Positions 1 through 5,217 of a stretch of 7,685 bases of DNA are shown one piece after another; within the stretch, counting starts at the first letter, position 1; the number at the start of each line of letters is the position of its first letter. Origin of the DNA: Chloroflexota bacterium (GTDB lineage: Bacteria > Chloroflexota > Dehalococcoidia > Bin125); NCBI GenBank assembly GCA_026705105.1, contig JAPPBK010000017.1:1-7685 (forward strand), in the 5' to 3' direction. The translations under genes were made by a program, and so were the position numbers. A model generated the notes under the pieces. That model had not been told where the DNA came from. It saw nothing but the letters and a program-made list of their open reading frames with translations, and searched no databases.

Positions 1-82
1 TCGGCATCTCCCCCCGCAGAGCGGGGGGAGAGGGATGATCGGAGATCGGCATCTCCCCCAGCTCTGCGGAGGGAGAAGGGAT
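1..82. repeat. Tandem pair of hairpin repeats, 45-bp period
   Basis: Two direct copies begin at 1 and 46, each opening with TCGGCATCTCCCCC. Over their first 30 bases they match at 25 positions, and both end in a G-rich tail running into GGGAT. Copy 1 folds into a perfect 11-bp stem (7-17 with 21-31) around the triloop AGA. Copy 2 folds in the same register (52-62 with 66-76) with two mismatches and the triloop TCT. The block lies immediately 3' of menB, which ends at 96 on the minus strand, so it would be in the tail of that transcript. There is no following T-run on either strand, so it is not a classical intrinsic terminator. It resembles the C/G-rich REP-like or transcript-end hairpins dispersed in many high-GC genomes. 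The array may continue beyond the left edge. Confidence 0.8.
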
Positions 83-95
83 ACTGCGGTCCTGG

Positions 96-947
96 TTAGG
101 GGAAGCGGGGGTACTTGGAGAAGTCGGGCTTGCGCTTCTCGAGGAATGCGTTCTTGCCCTCCTTGGCTTCCTCGGAGAGGTAGTAGAGGAGGGTCGAGTC
201 GCCGGCGAACATCTGCATGCCGGAGAGGCCGTCGGTGTCGGCGATCAGGGCGCGCTTAATGAAGCGCAGCGCGGTCGGCGACATGCAGAGAATCTCGCGG
301 CAGCGGTTGACCACTTCGAGCTCAAGCTCGTCGACCGGGAAGACATCGCAGGCGAGGCCCATGTCGACGGCTTCGGCGCCGCTGTACTGCCGGCACTGCA
401 TCCAGATCTCGGCGGCCTTCTTGTGGCCGACGAGTCGGGCGAGCAGCATCGTCCCGTAGCCGGCGTCGAACGAGCCGACCTTGGGACCGGTCTGGCCGAA
501 CCAGGCGTTGTCGGCGGCGTAGGTCAGGTCGCAGACGGTGGCGAGCACGTTGCCGCCGCCGATCGCGTAGCCGGCGACCATGGCGATCACCGGCTTGGGG
601 ATCGAGCGCATGTAGCGGTGCAGGTCGAGCACGTTGAGGCGCGGCACGCCGTCGTCGCCGACATAGCCGCCGTCACCGCGGATGCGCTGGTCGCCGCCGG
701 AGCAGAAGGCCTCCTTGCCCTCGCCGGTGAGGATGATCACGCCGACCGACATGTCCTCGTGCGCGCGCGTGAAGGCGTCGAGCAGCTCGAAGAGGGTCTT
801 GGGTCGGAACGCGTTGCGGACCTCGGGTCGGGCGATGGTGATCTTGGCGATGCCTTCGGCGACGTCGTAGTGGATGTCGCCGTAATCGCCCGAGCGCTGC
901 CAGTCGGGTAGGCCGGTGCGGTCGACGGTGACGGTGGGTCGGGACAT
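96..947 (-). CDS. menB: 1,4-dihydroxy-2-naphthoyl-CoA synthase (MenB)
   Basis: MenB is a crotonase-fold enzyme that closes the ring of o-succinylbenzoyl-CoA to give 1,4-dihydroxy-2-naphthoyl-CoA in cytoplasmic menaquinone synthesis. The 283 residues match the family length (E. coli about 285). Visible landmarks, compared from memory with E. coli MenB, are the oxyanion-hole glycines G84 (in FCSGGDQRIRG) and G131 (in GYAIGGGN), S159 in GPKVGSFDAG, Y256, and the C-terminal block EGKNAFLEKRKPDFSKYPRFP ending at the stop. Q152 and G154 in GQTGPKVG mark the bicarbonate-dependent type I class; type II enzymes carry Asp at the second position. The start is fixed by AAGGAG nine bases upstream. The gene lies 6 bp downstream of a tetR gene and is probably cotranscribed and translationally coupled with it. 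menG is divergent on the other side of tetR. The assignment is very secure. Confidence 0.96.
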   Translation of the reverse strand: MSRPTVTVDRTGLPDWQRSGDYGDIHYDVAEGIAKITIARPEVRNAFRPKTLFELLDAFTRAHEDMSVGVIILTGEGKEAFCSGGDQRIRGDGGYVGDDGVPRLNVLDLHRYMRSIPKPVIAMVAGYAIGGGNVLATVCDLTYAADNAWFGQTGPKVGSFDAGYGTMLLARLVGHKKAAEIWMQCRQYSGAEAVDMGLACDVFPVDELELEVVNRCREILCMSPTALRFIKRALIADTDGLSGMQMFAGDSTLLYYLSEEAKEGKNAFLEKRKPDFSKYPRFP

Positions 948-953
948 GTTCGG

Positions 954-1607
954 CTACTCCTTCGCTGGATGGGTTCGCGAGTGGGAATCGAGCGGGATGC
1001 CGGCGCTGCGCAGCAGCAGCCGGCGGACTTCGGGATAGATGCGGTCGAGCGGGGCCGACACGCGACCGGCGGCCCAGGCGCTGAGCAGGGAACGAACCAT
1101 GCCGACCCAGGCGCGGGCGGTCAACTCGGGATCGAGCGGCGCGTCGAGCTCGGACAGGCGTCCCGACGCAAGGGCGGCGCGCAGTTCGTCGGCGATCAGC
1201 GCGACATACTCGTCTTCGATTTCGGCCACCGATTCGCGGGCGGTGGTCGAACTGCCCAGGCTCTCGGCGGCCAGGACCCGGGCCAGGGAGCGATGCGCCG
1301 CGAGCGTGTTGACGAGCGTGGCGAGCGCGGCGTCGGCGCGGGCTACCGGATCGTCGCCGGCGGCGGCCATCGCACGGGCCACGCGCCGCCGCAGGATGTC
1401 GCCGGCTCGGCCGATGACGGCGGCGATCAATGCCTGCTTGTTGGGGAAGTGGAAGTAGAGACCGCCCTTGGAGGTGTCGGCGGCGGCGGCGATTTCGTCC
1501 ATCTGGGCATCGCTGTAGCCGCGCCGGGCGAAGACCTGGGCGGCGGCGTCGAGCAGGTGCTCGCGGCGCTCAATCGCGCGGGCCTGTCGTGGTGCGCTGG
1601 TCGTCAT
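954..1607 (-). CDS. TetR/AcrR-family transcriptional regulator
   Basis: This is a 217-residue one-component repressor-type protein. The N-terminal DNA-binding domain covers about residues 12-60: helix 1 ERREHLLDAAAQVFARRGY, then the helix-turn-helix DEIAAAADTSKGGLYFHFPN with the conserved GLYFHFPNK turn and start of helix 4. The Ala/Leu-rich, variable C-terminal half (about 65-200) is the ligand-binding and dimer domain, and its ligand cannot be read from sequence. The ATG at 1607 is chosen because GGAG lies six bases upstream and the protein then begins a normal distance before helix 1. A longer frame from 1682 would run into the divergent menG start. The gene precedes menB in an apparent two-gene operon and is divergent from menG, so the likely role is autoregulation plus control of menaquinone genes. 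Many TetR proteins act on a divergent neighbour, but the target here is inferred. Confidence 0.93.
   Translation of the reverse strand: MTTSAPRQARAIERREHLLDAAAQVFARRGYSDAQMDEIAAAADTSKGGLYFHFPNKQALIAAVIGRAGDILRRRVARAMAAAGDDPVARADAALATLVNTLAAHRSLARVLAAESLGSSTTARESVAEIEDEYVALIADELRAALASGRLSELDAPLDPELTARAWVGMVRSLLSAWAAGRVSAPLDRIYPEVRRLLLRSAGIPLDSHSRTHPAKE
957..962 (-). promoter_or_regulatory. menB ribosome binding site inside the tetR 3' end
   Basis: On the minus strand this reads AAGGAG, nine bases before the menB ATG at 947. The same six bases are the last two sense codons (Lys-Glu) of the tetR gene, whose TAG stop follows directly. Termination of tetR would therefore place ribosomes on the menB start region, which suggests translational coupling and a shared mRNA. 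Confidence 0.75.
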
Positions 1608-1650
1608 CGGTGACTCCGAGACAAGAAGAATCCGACGCGCCGGTCGGTTT

Positions 1651-1664
1651 CTGTACTGTAACAG
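1651..1664. promoter_or_regulatory. Candidate TetR operator between tetR and menG
   Basis: The sequence CTGTACTGTAACAG contains a direct repeat CTGTA-CTGTA and a perfect small palindrome, CTGT-A-ACAG (1656-1664). It ends two bases before the menG ATG and lies in the 58-bp divergent gap. TetR proteins normally bind palindromes in such gaps. This one is short for a TetR operator, so it may be only part of the site. The role is inferred from position and symmetry. Confidence 0.4.
1654..1659 (+). promoter_or_regulatory. Possible menG -10 box for a leaderless transcript
   Basis: TACTGT fits the TANNNT form of a bacterial -10 element and ends six bases before the menG ATG, so transcription would begin at or next to the start codon. 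No Shine-Dalgarno sequence is visible upstream of menG, which fits a leaderless mRNA. The -35 region is weak (CCGACG at 1632-1637 at best). On the opposite strand the overlapping TACAGT (1660-1655) could serve tetR, giving back-to-back promoters over the same operator-like bases. Confidence 0.35.
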
Positions 1665-1665
1665 C

Positions 1666-2400
1666 ATGTCTGACCAGGGCACGGCGGGGGAGCGGACGCG
1701 GACGATCGGGGAGATGTTCAGTCGGCTGGTGCCGCACTACGACCGGATGAACCGGCTGATGACCGCCGGCCGGGACGGACGCTGGCGGACGCTGGCGGTC
1801 GAGGCGTCGCAGCCGCGGGGGGCGGTCGTGCTCGATCTCGGCGCGGGGACGGGCGACTTGAGCGCGGAGTTTCGGCGCCAGGGCGCGGCGGGCGTCGTGG
1901 GGTTCGACGTGTCGGCGGCGATGCTGGCGCGGGCGGAACGGAAGCACGGCGCGGACGGGATCGACTGGCTGCAGGGCGACGCGCTGCATCTGCCGTTCGC
2001 CGACGCCTCGTTCGACGTCGTCGCGTCGGCGTTCGTGATGCGCAACCTGCCCGATCTCGCAGGCTCGTTCGCGGAGATGGCGCGTGTGCTGCGACCTGGC
2101 GGCCGGCTGGTCGGCCTCGACATCACGCATCCGCCCGACACCGTGTGGGGCAGCGTGCTGCGCTTCGGCTTCGAGCAGGGAGTGACGCGAGTCGCGGGCC
2201 TGCTCTCGGGCGATCGCTCGGCCTACCGCTACCTGCCGAACTCGCTGAGTGGCTATCCGGAGGCGGACGAGCTCTCGCGGATGTTGGAGTCGGCCGGCCT
2301 GACGGACGTGTCGTACCGGAGGCTGTCAATGGGCGCGGTGGCGCTGCATGTGGGGCGTAAGAGTGAGGCGCACTTGAGCCGAGGACTGCCGAGCCGGTGA
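1666..2400 (+). CDS. menG: Demethylmenaquinone methyltransferase (MenG/UbiE family)
   Basis: The protein is 244 residues and belongs to the UbiE/COQ5 class of SAM-dependent methyltransferases. In a menaquinone organism it would methylate the naphthoquinone ring of demethylmenaquinone, the last step of the pathway, at the membrane face. Landmarks are the N-terminal family block MFSRLVPHYDRMNRLMTAGRD (17-37), SAM motif I VLDLGAGTGD (55-64), the acidic residue D81 that should bind the SAM ribose, NLPD (127-130), VLRPGGRL (141-148), and the UbiE-typical AYRYLPNSLSGYPEADEL (186-203). The ATG at 1666 keeps the usual short leader before the first block; an internal ATG at residue 17 would cut into it. 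No Shine-Dalgarno is seen. The gene is divergent from tetR-menB, which supports the menaquinone reading. A ubiquinone role is less likely because menB is adjacent. The C-terminal tail after about residue 230 is nonconserved. Confidence 0.92.
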   Translation: MSDQGTAGERTRTIGEMFSRLVPHYDRMNRLMTAGRDGRWRTLAVEASQPRGAVVLDLGAGTGDLSAEFRRQGAAGVVGFDVSAAMLARAERKHGADGIDWLQGDALHLPFADASFDVVASAFVMRNLPDLAGSFAEMARVLRPGGRLVGLDITHPPDTVWGSVLRFGFEQGVTRVAGLLSGDRSAYRYLPNSLSGYPEADELSRMLESAGLTDVSYRRLSMGAVALHVGRKSEAHLSRGLPSR

Positions 2401-2417
2401 CGCATTCAACACGCATT
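2400..2417 (+). repeat. Short direct repeat ACGCATT, 11-bp period
   Basis: ACGCATT occurs at 2400-2406, sharing its first base with the menG stop, and again at 2411-2417. The 11-bp spacing puts both on the same helical face, as for a regulator half-site pair upstream of ilvE. The repeat is short, so chance is possible. Confidence 0.35.
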
Positions 2418-2521
2418 GTGCAAGACACGTCTACGGTCTGTGTCGGCGTGGGGGTCGCGTGTATCGTGGCGGGGAGTGCCTCGCGATTGGGGCATGAGGG
2501 CGAGCAATCTGGGAGCGCGCG
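2401..2521 (+). promoter_or_regulatory. menG-ilvE intergenic region with probable ilvE promoter and RBS
   Basis: These 121 bp are the only substantial gap in front of the ilvE-plsY-reductase run, so they should hold its promoter. A TATCGT hexamer at 2462-2467 is the best -10 candidate; no good -35 stands at the right distance. GGGAG at 2511-2515 is a clear Shine-Dalgarno six bases before the ilvE ATG. The closely similar leader GGGAGCGGCCG stands before plsY at 3467. A weak stem GACAC/GTGTC (2424-2428 with 2440-2444) has no T-run, so I do not call a menG terminator. Confidence 0.35.
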
Positions 2522-3463
2522 ATGTCCGGCACTGAGATGGCCTACCTCAAGGGAGAGGTGATGCCCCTGGCTGACGCCAAGATCAGCATCATGACCCATG
2601 CCTTGCACTATGGGACGGCCGTATTCGAGGGCATCCGCGCGAACTGGAACGCCGAGCACGAGCAGCTCTACCTGTTCCGCATGCGCGAGCACTATGAGCG
2701 GCTGCGCAAGTCGGCGCACGCGCTGATGATGGACCTGCCGCTCTCTGACGACCAGCTCTGCGAGATCACGATCGATCTGGTGCGGCGCAGCGGATTCAAG
2801 CAGGACGTCTACATCCGGCCGATGGTCTACAAGTCGGCCGAGCTGCTGGGCGTGCGGCTGCACGGCGTCGAAGACGACTTCCTCTGCTTCCTGATTCCCT
2901 GGGGGGCGTACCTGGACACGACCGGCGGCGTCCACGTGGTGACGTCGTCGTGGCGGCGAACCGAGGACCAGTCGATCCCGGTGCGGGCCAAGGTGACCGG
3001 CGCCTACATCAACTCGGCGCTGGCCAAGACCGAGGCGGAGACGGCCGGCTTCGACGAGGCGATCATGCTCAACGAAGACGGTCACGTCTCGGAGGGCTCG
3101 GGCGAGAACATCTTCATTGTCAACGACGGCGTGATCTACACGCCGCCCAGCTCGGACAACATCCTGGTTGGGATCACGCGCAACACGGTGGTCGAACTGG
3201 CCGAGCAGGAGCTGGGCATTCCGACCGTGGAGCGCACGCTCGACCGCTCGGAGCTGTGGCTGGCGGATGAGGTGTTCATGACCGGCACGGCGGCGCACGT
3301 GACGCCGATTTCGTCGGTCGACCGGCGAGTGATCAACGGCGGCGAAACCGGTCCGATCACGGCGCAACTGGAGCGTCTCTACTTCGATGCGATCATCGGC
3401 AACCGCGATGCCTACGCGCACTGGCTGACGCCCATTTACACAGACGGTTACACGGACGACTGA
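2522..3463 (+). CDS. ilvE: Branched-chain amino acid aminotransferase (IlvE)
   Basis: The protein is a 313-residue PLP enzyme of fold type IV that interconverts valine, leucine and isoleucine with their 2-keto acids, using glutamate/2-oxoglutarate, in the cytoplasm. Visible landmarks are the N-terminal THALHYGTAVFEGIRAN (25-41), an Arg near 60 in YERLRKSAHAL, the Schiff-base lysine K157 in PVRAKVTGAYINS, E191 (PLP ring nitrogen) and E195 in SEGSGENIF, GITRNTV (217-223) and FMTGTAAHVTPI (252-263), which lines the phosphate/substrate site. The K157/E191/E195 spacing equals that of E. coli IlvE K159/E193/E197. The length is slightly above the usual ~305. The start has GGGAG six bases upstream. 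It begins a plus-strand run with plsY 14 bp downstream. D-amino-acid transaminase or ADC lyase share the fold, but length and motifs favour IlvE. Confidence 0.95.
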   Translation: MSGTEMAYLKGEVMPLADAKISIMTHALHYGTAVFEGIRANWNAEHEQLYLFRMREHYERLRKSAHALMMDLPLSDDQLCEITIDLVRRSGFKQDVYIRPMVYKSAELLGVRLHGVEDDFLCFLIPWGAYLDTTGGVHVVTSSWRRTEDQSIPVRAKVTGAYINSALAKTEAETAGFDEAIMLNEDGHVSEGSGENIFIVNDGVIYTPPSSDNILVGITRNTVVELAEQELGIPTVERTLDRSELWLADEVFMTGTAAHVTPISSVDRRVINGGETGPITAQLERLYFDAIIGNRDAYAHWLTPIYTDGYTDD

Positions 3464-3477
3464 GCCGGGAGCGGCCG

Positions 3478-4059
3478 ATGGCCGAGGCGATCACGCTGGT
3501 TATCGCCTACCTGCTGGGTTCGATCCCGGTTTCGTGGCTTGTCTTTCGCTGGCGCACGGGTCAGGACCTGCGGTTGGCCGGCGACGGCAACGTTGGCGCG
3601 GCGAACGCGGCGCGGATGGGCGCGGGCCACTTCTTCGGCGCGGCAATCATCGTGATCGACATCGGCAAGGGCTTGCTCGCCGTCTCGGTCGCGCGCTGGT
3701 GGGGGCTCGAGCTGGGCTGGTGGATGGCGGCCGGGGGGCTGGTCATGGTCGGCCACATGTGGCCGATCTTCCTGCGTTTCAACGGCGGCCGGGCGGCGGC
3801 GACGGGGCTCGGGGCGGCCGGGGCATTTCTGCCCTGGCAGTTCGGGGTGACGTTCGTGGTCGGCGGGCTGACCTACCTGGTGACGCGGATCGCGGAGCTG
3901 GGTATCATCCTGGTCGCTGCGCCGCTGCCGTTCTTGGCGATCGCGTTCGGCGAACCGATCGAGTCGATCATTTTCTGCTTCGCCGCGCCGATTGCAGCCG
4001 GACTGAAGACCGTCTTCGACAAGGCATGGGACCGATGGCAAGACGCTGGGACGCCATAG
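3478..4059 (+). CDS. plsY: PlsY-like glycerol-3-phosphate acyltransferase, divergent
   Basis: PlsY is an integral membrane enzyme that transfers an acyl group from acyl-phosphate to glycerol-3-phosphate, making lysophosphatidate for phospholipid synthesis. The protein has 193 residues (family about 190-210) and about five hydrophobic segments, near 1-23, 52-75, 80-100, 110-133 and 140-172. Motif 1 is GSIPVSWLVFR followed by GDGNVGAANAAR (35-46), where GSGNxGATNxxR is usual. DIGKG (61-65) matches the family D-x-x-KG element. Motif 2, GHMWPIFLRFNGGRAAAT (92-109), has GGRA where GGKG is typical. The motif 3 region is TRIAELGIILVA (136-147). GGGAG lies six bases before the ATG. It follows ilvE by 14 bp and overlaps the next gene by 25 bp. 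The family is secure; the altered motif 2 means activity or substrate may differ from standard PlsY. Confidence 0.85.
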   Translation: MAEAITLVIAYLLGSIPVSWLVFRWRTGQDLRLAGDGNVGAANAARMGAGHFFGAAIIVIDIGKGLLAVSVARWWGLELGWWMAAGGLVMVGHMWPIFLRFNGGRAAATGLGAAGAFLPWQFGVTFVVGGLTYLVTRIAELGIILVAAPLPFLAIAFGEPIESIIFCFAAPIAAGLKTVFDKAWDRWQDAGTP

Positions 4060-5216
4060 TCGTCGGGGCCGGTCCGGGCGGGTCGACGGCGGCCTACGAC
4101 CTTGCCGCGGCGGGCGCGGATGTGTTGTTGCTGGATCGGGCGCGCTTCCCGCGTGACAAGCCGTGCGGCGGCGGCGTGCTGGTCTCGGCGCTGCGGATGC
4201 TGCCGTACTCGCTGGATCCGGTCACCGAGCGGACGATCATGTCCTTCCGAGTGCGCTACAAGCGCCGCTGGGAGTTCGAGCACCGCTATCACGAACCGCT
4301 GGCGATCATGACTCAGCGTTCGCGGCTCGACGCGTACATGGCCGAGCGGGCCGCAGAGCGCGGAGCCGATCTGCGCGACGCCTCGCCGGTGCGGGGAATC
4401 TACGGCGAGACGGTGACGCTGGCCAACGGCGACGCGCATCAGGGCGCGGCGATCATCGCGGCCGACGGCGCGAACGGCGTGGTCCGTCGGGCGCTGGAAC
4501 TGCCGAGATTGCGCGGCGCCGTCGCGCTTGAGGGCAATGCCGATCGCGAAACGCAGCCGGCAGGCGCGCGCTGGAGCGATGCCGTCGGTCTCGAACTGGG
4601 CTCGATGCCTGGGGGATACGGCTGGGTCTTTCCCAAGGGAGACCACTGCAACGTCGGTCTGGGCGGATTCCCGGCCGCCGCGCCGACGTTGCGCAATGAG
4701 CTCACACGATATGCGAGCTGCGAGTCGTTCGACGGCGCTTCGCTGACGGAACTGCGCGGACACCATCTCCCGCTGCGCGATCCGGACAGCGCGTTGGTCA
4801 GCGGCCGGGTCGCGTTTGTCGGCGATGCGGCCGGGTTGGTCGACCCGCTCTCGGGCGAGGGGATCGGCAATGCGATCCGCAGCGGTCAGTTGGCGGCTGA
4901 GGCTGCGCTCGAGCTGCTATCGGGAAGCGCGTCCGACCTGTCCGCGTATCGAGATCGCGTAGAGGCGGAGATCGAGCCGGAGTTGCAGGTGGCGCGGCAG
5001 CTCCAGGCGCTGTTTCATCAGTGTCCGTGGCCGTATGTACAGTTGCTGCGCCGCTCCGACCGCTTCTGGACCGCGTTCTGCCGCATCGTGCGGGGGGAGT
5101 CGACCTACACCCAGTTCCAGTCCCGATTGGGCCCGGCCAGGGTCCTCGTTGATGTTGCCGCATCGTTTGCGGAACGCCGCGGGCGCCGCGCTGCGGACTG
5201 GCAGACTGACTCTTGA
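4035..5216 (+). CDS. Geranylgeranyl-reductase-family FAD oxidoreductase
   Basis: The protein is 393 residues and belongs to the geranylgeranyl reductase (GGR/ChlP/MenJ-like) flavoproteins, which saturate double bonds of isoprenoid chains. The N-terminal FAD fold shows DAIVVGAGPGGSTAAYDLA (6-24) with D35 ending strand 2. The family motif FPRDKPCGGGV follows at 38-48, then AADGANGVVRR (142-152), the GGR signature GYGWVFPKGDHCNVGLGG (194-211), and the second FAD block GDAAGLVDPLSGEGIGNAIRSG (263-284). Of two in-frame ATGs, 4035 is preferred because AAGG lies ten bases upstream and the strand begins at the usual distance; 4026 is the alternative. It overlaps plsY by 25 bp in another frame, implying coupled translation. 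With menB and menG nearby, reduction of the menaquinone side chain (MenJ role) is an attractive inference; other polyprenyl substrates remain possible. It is not anchored by any visible membrane segment. Confidence 0.88.
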   Translation: MARRWDAIVVGAGPGGSTAAYDLAAAGADVLLLDRARFPRDKPCGGGVLVSALRMLPYSLDPVTERTIMSFRVRYKRRWEFEHRYHEPLAIMTQRSRLDAYMAERAAERGADLRDASPVRGIYGETVTLANGDAHQGAAIIAADGANGVVRRALELPRLRGAVALEGNADRETQPAGARWSDAVGLELGSMPGGYGWVFPKGDHCNVGLGGFPAAAPTLRNELTRYASCESFDGASLTELRGHHLPLRDPDSALVSGRVAFVGDAAGLVDPLSGEGIGNAIRSGQLAAEAALELLSGSASDLSAYRDRVEAEIEPELQVARQLQALFHQCPWPYVQLLRRSDRFWTAFCRIVRGESTYTQFQSRLGPARVLVDVAASFAERRGRRAADWQTDS

Positions 5217-5217
5217 G

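Noticed and set aside
1..82. CRISPR array
   Set aside because: There are only two copies, the repeats are self-complementary with a 3-base loop, and the stretch between them is about 8 bases, far too short for spacers.
1608..1682. Upstream extension of the TetR gene to an ATG at 1682 (minus)
   Set aside because: It would overlap the divergent menG start and add 25 residues before a normal TetR N-terminus. The ATG at 1607 has GGAG at ideal spacing.
2123..3421. Long minus-strand open frame (432 codons) opposite ilvE
   Set aside because: It is antisense to a clearly conserved aminotransferase and has a composition rich in Arg, His, Asp and Val, typical of shadow frames in high-GC DNA, with no domain motif.
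3534..4034. 5' extension of the GGR gene through plsY
   Set aside because: The extension is an out-of-frame translation of plsY; the true FAD-fold N-terminus begins at 4035.
96..5216. A new defence, mobile or secondary-metabolite system
   Set aside because: Every complete gene belongs to a known metabolic or regulatory family, and there are no integrases, transposases, nucleases or toxin-like proteins.
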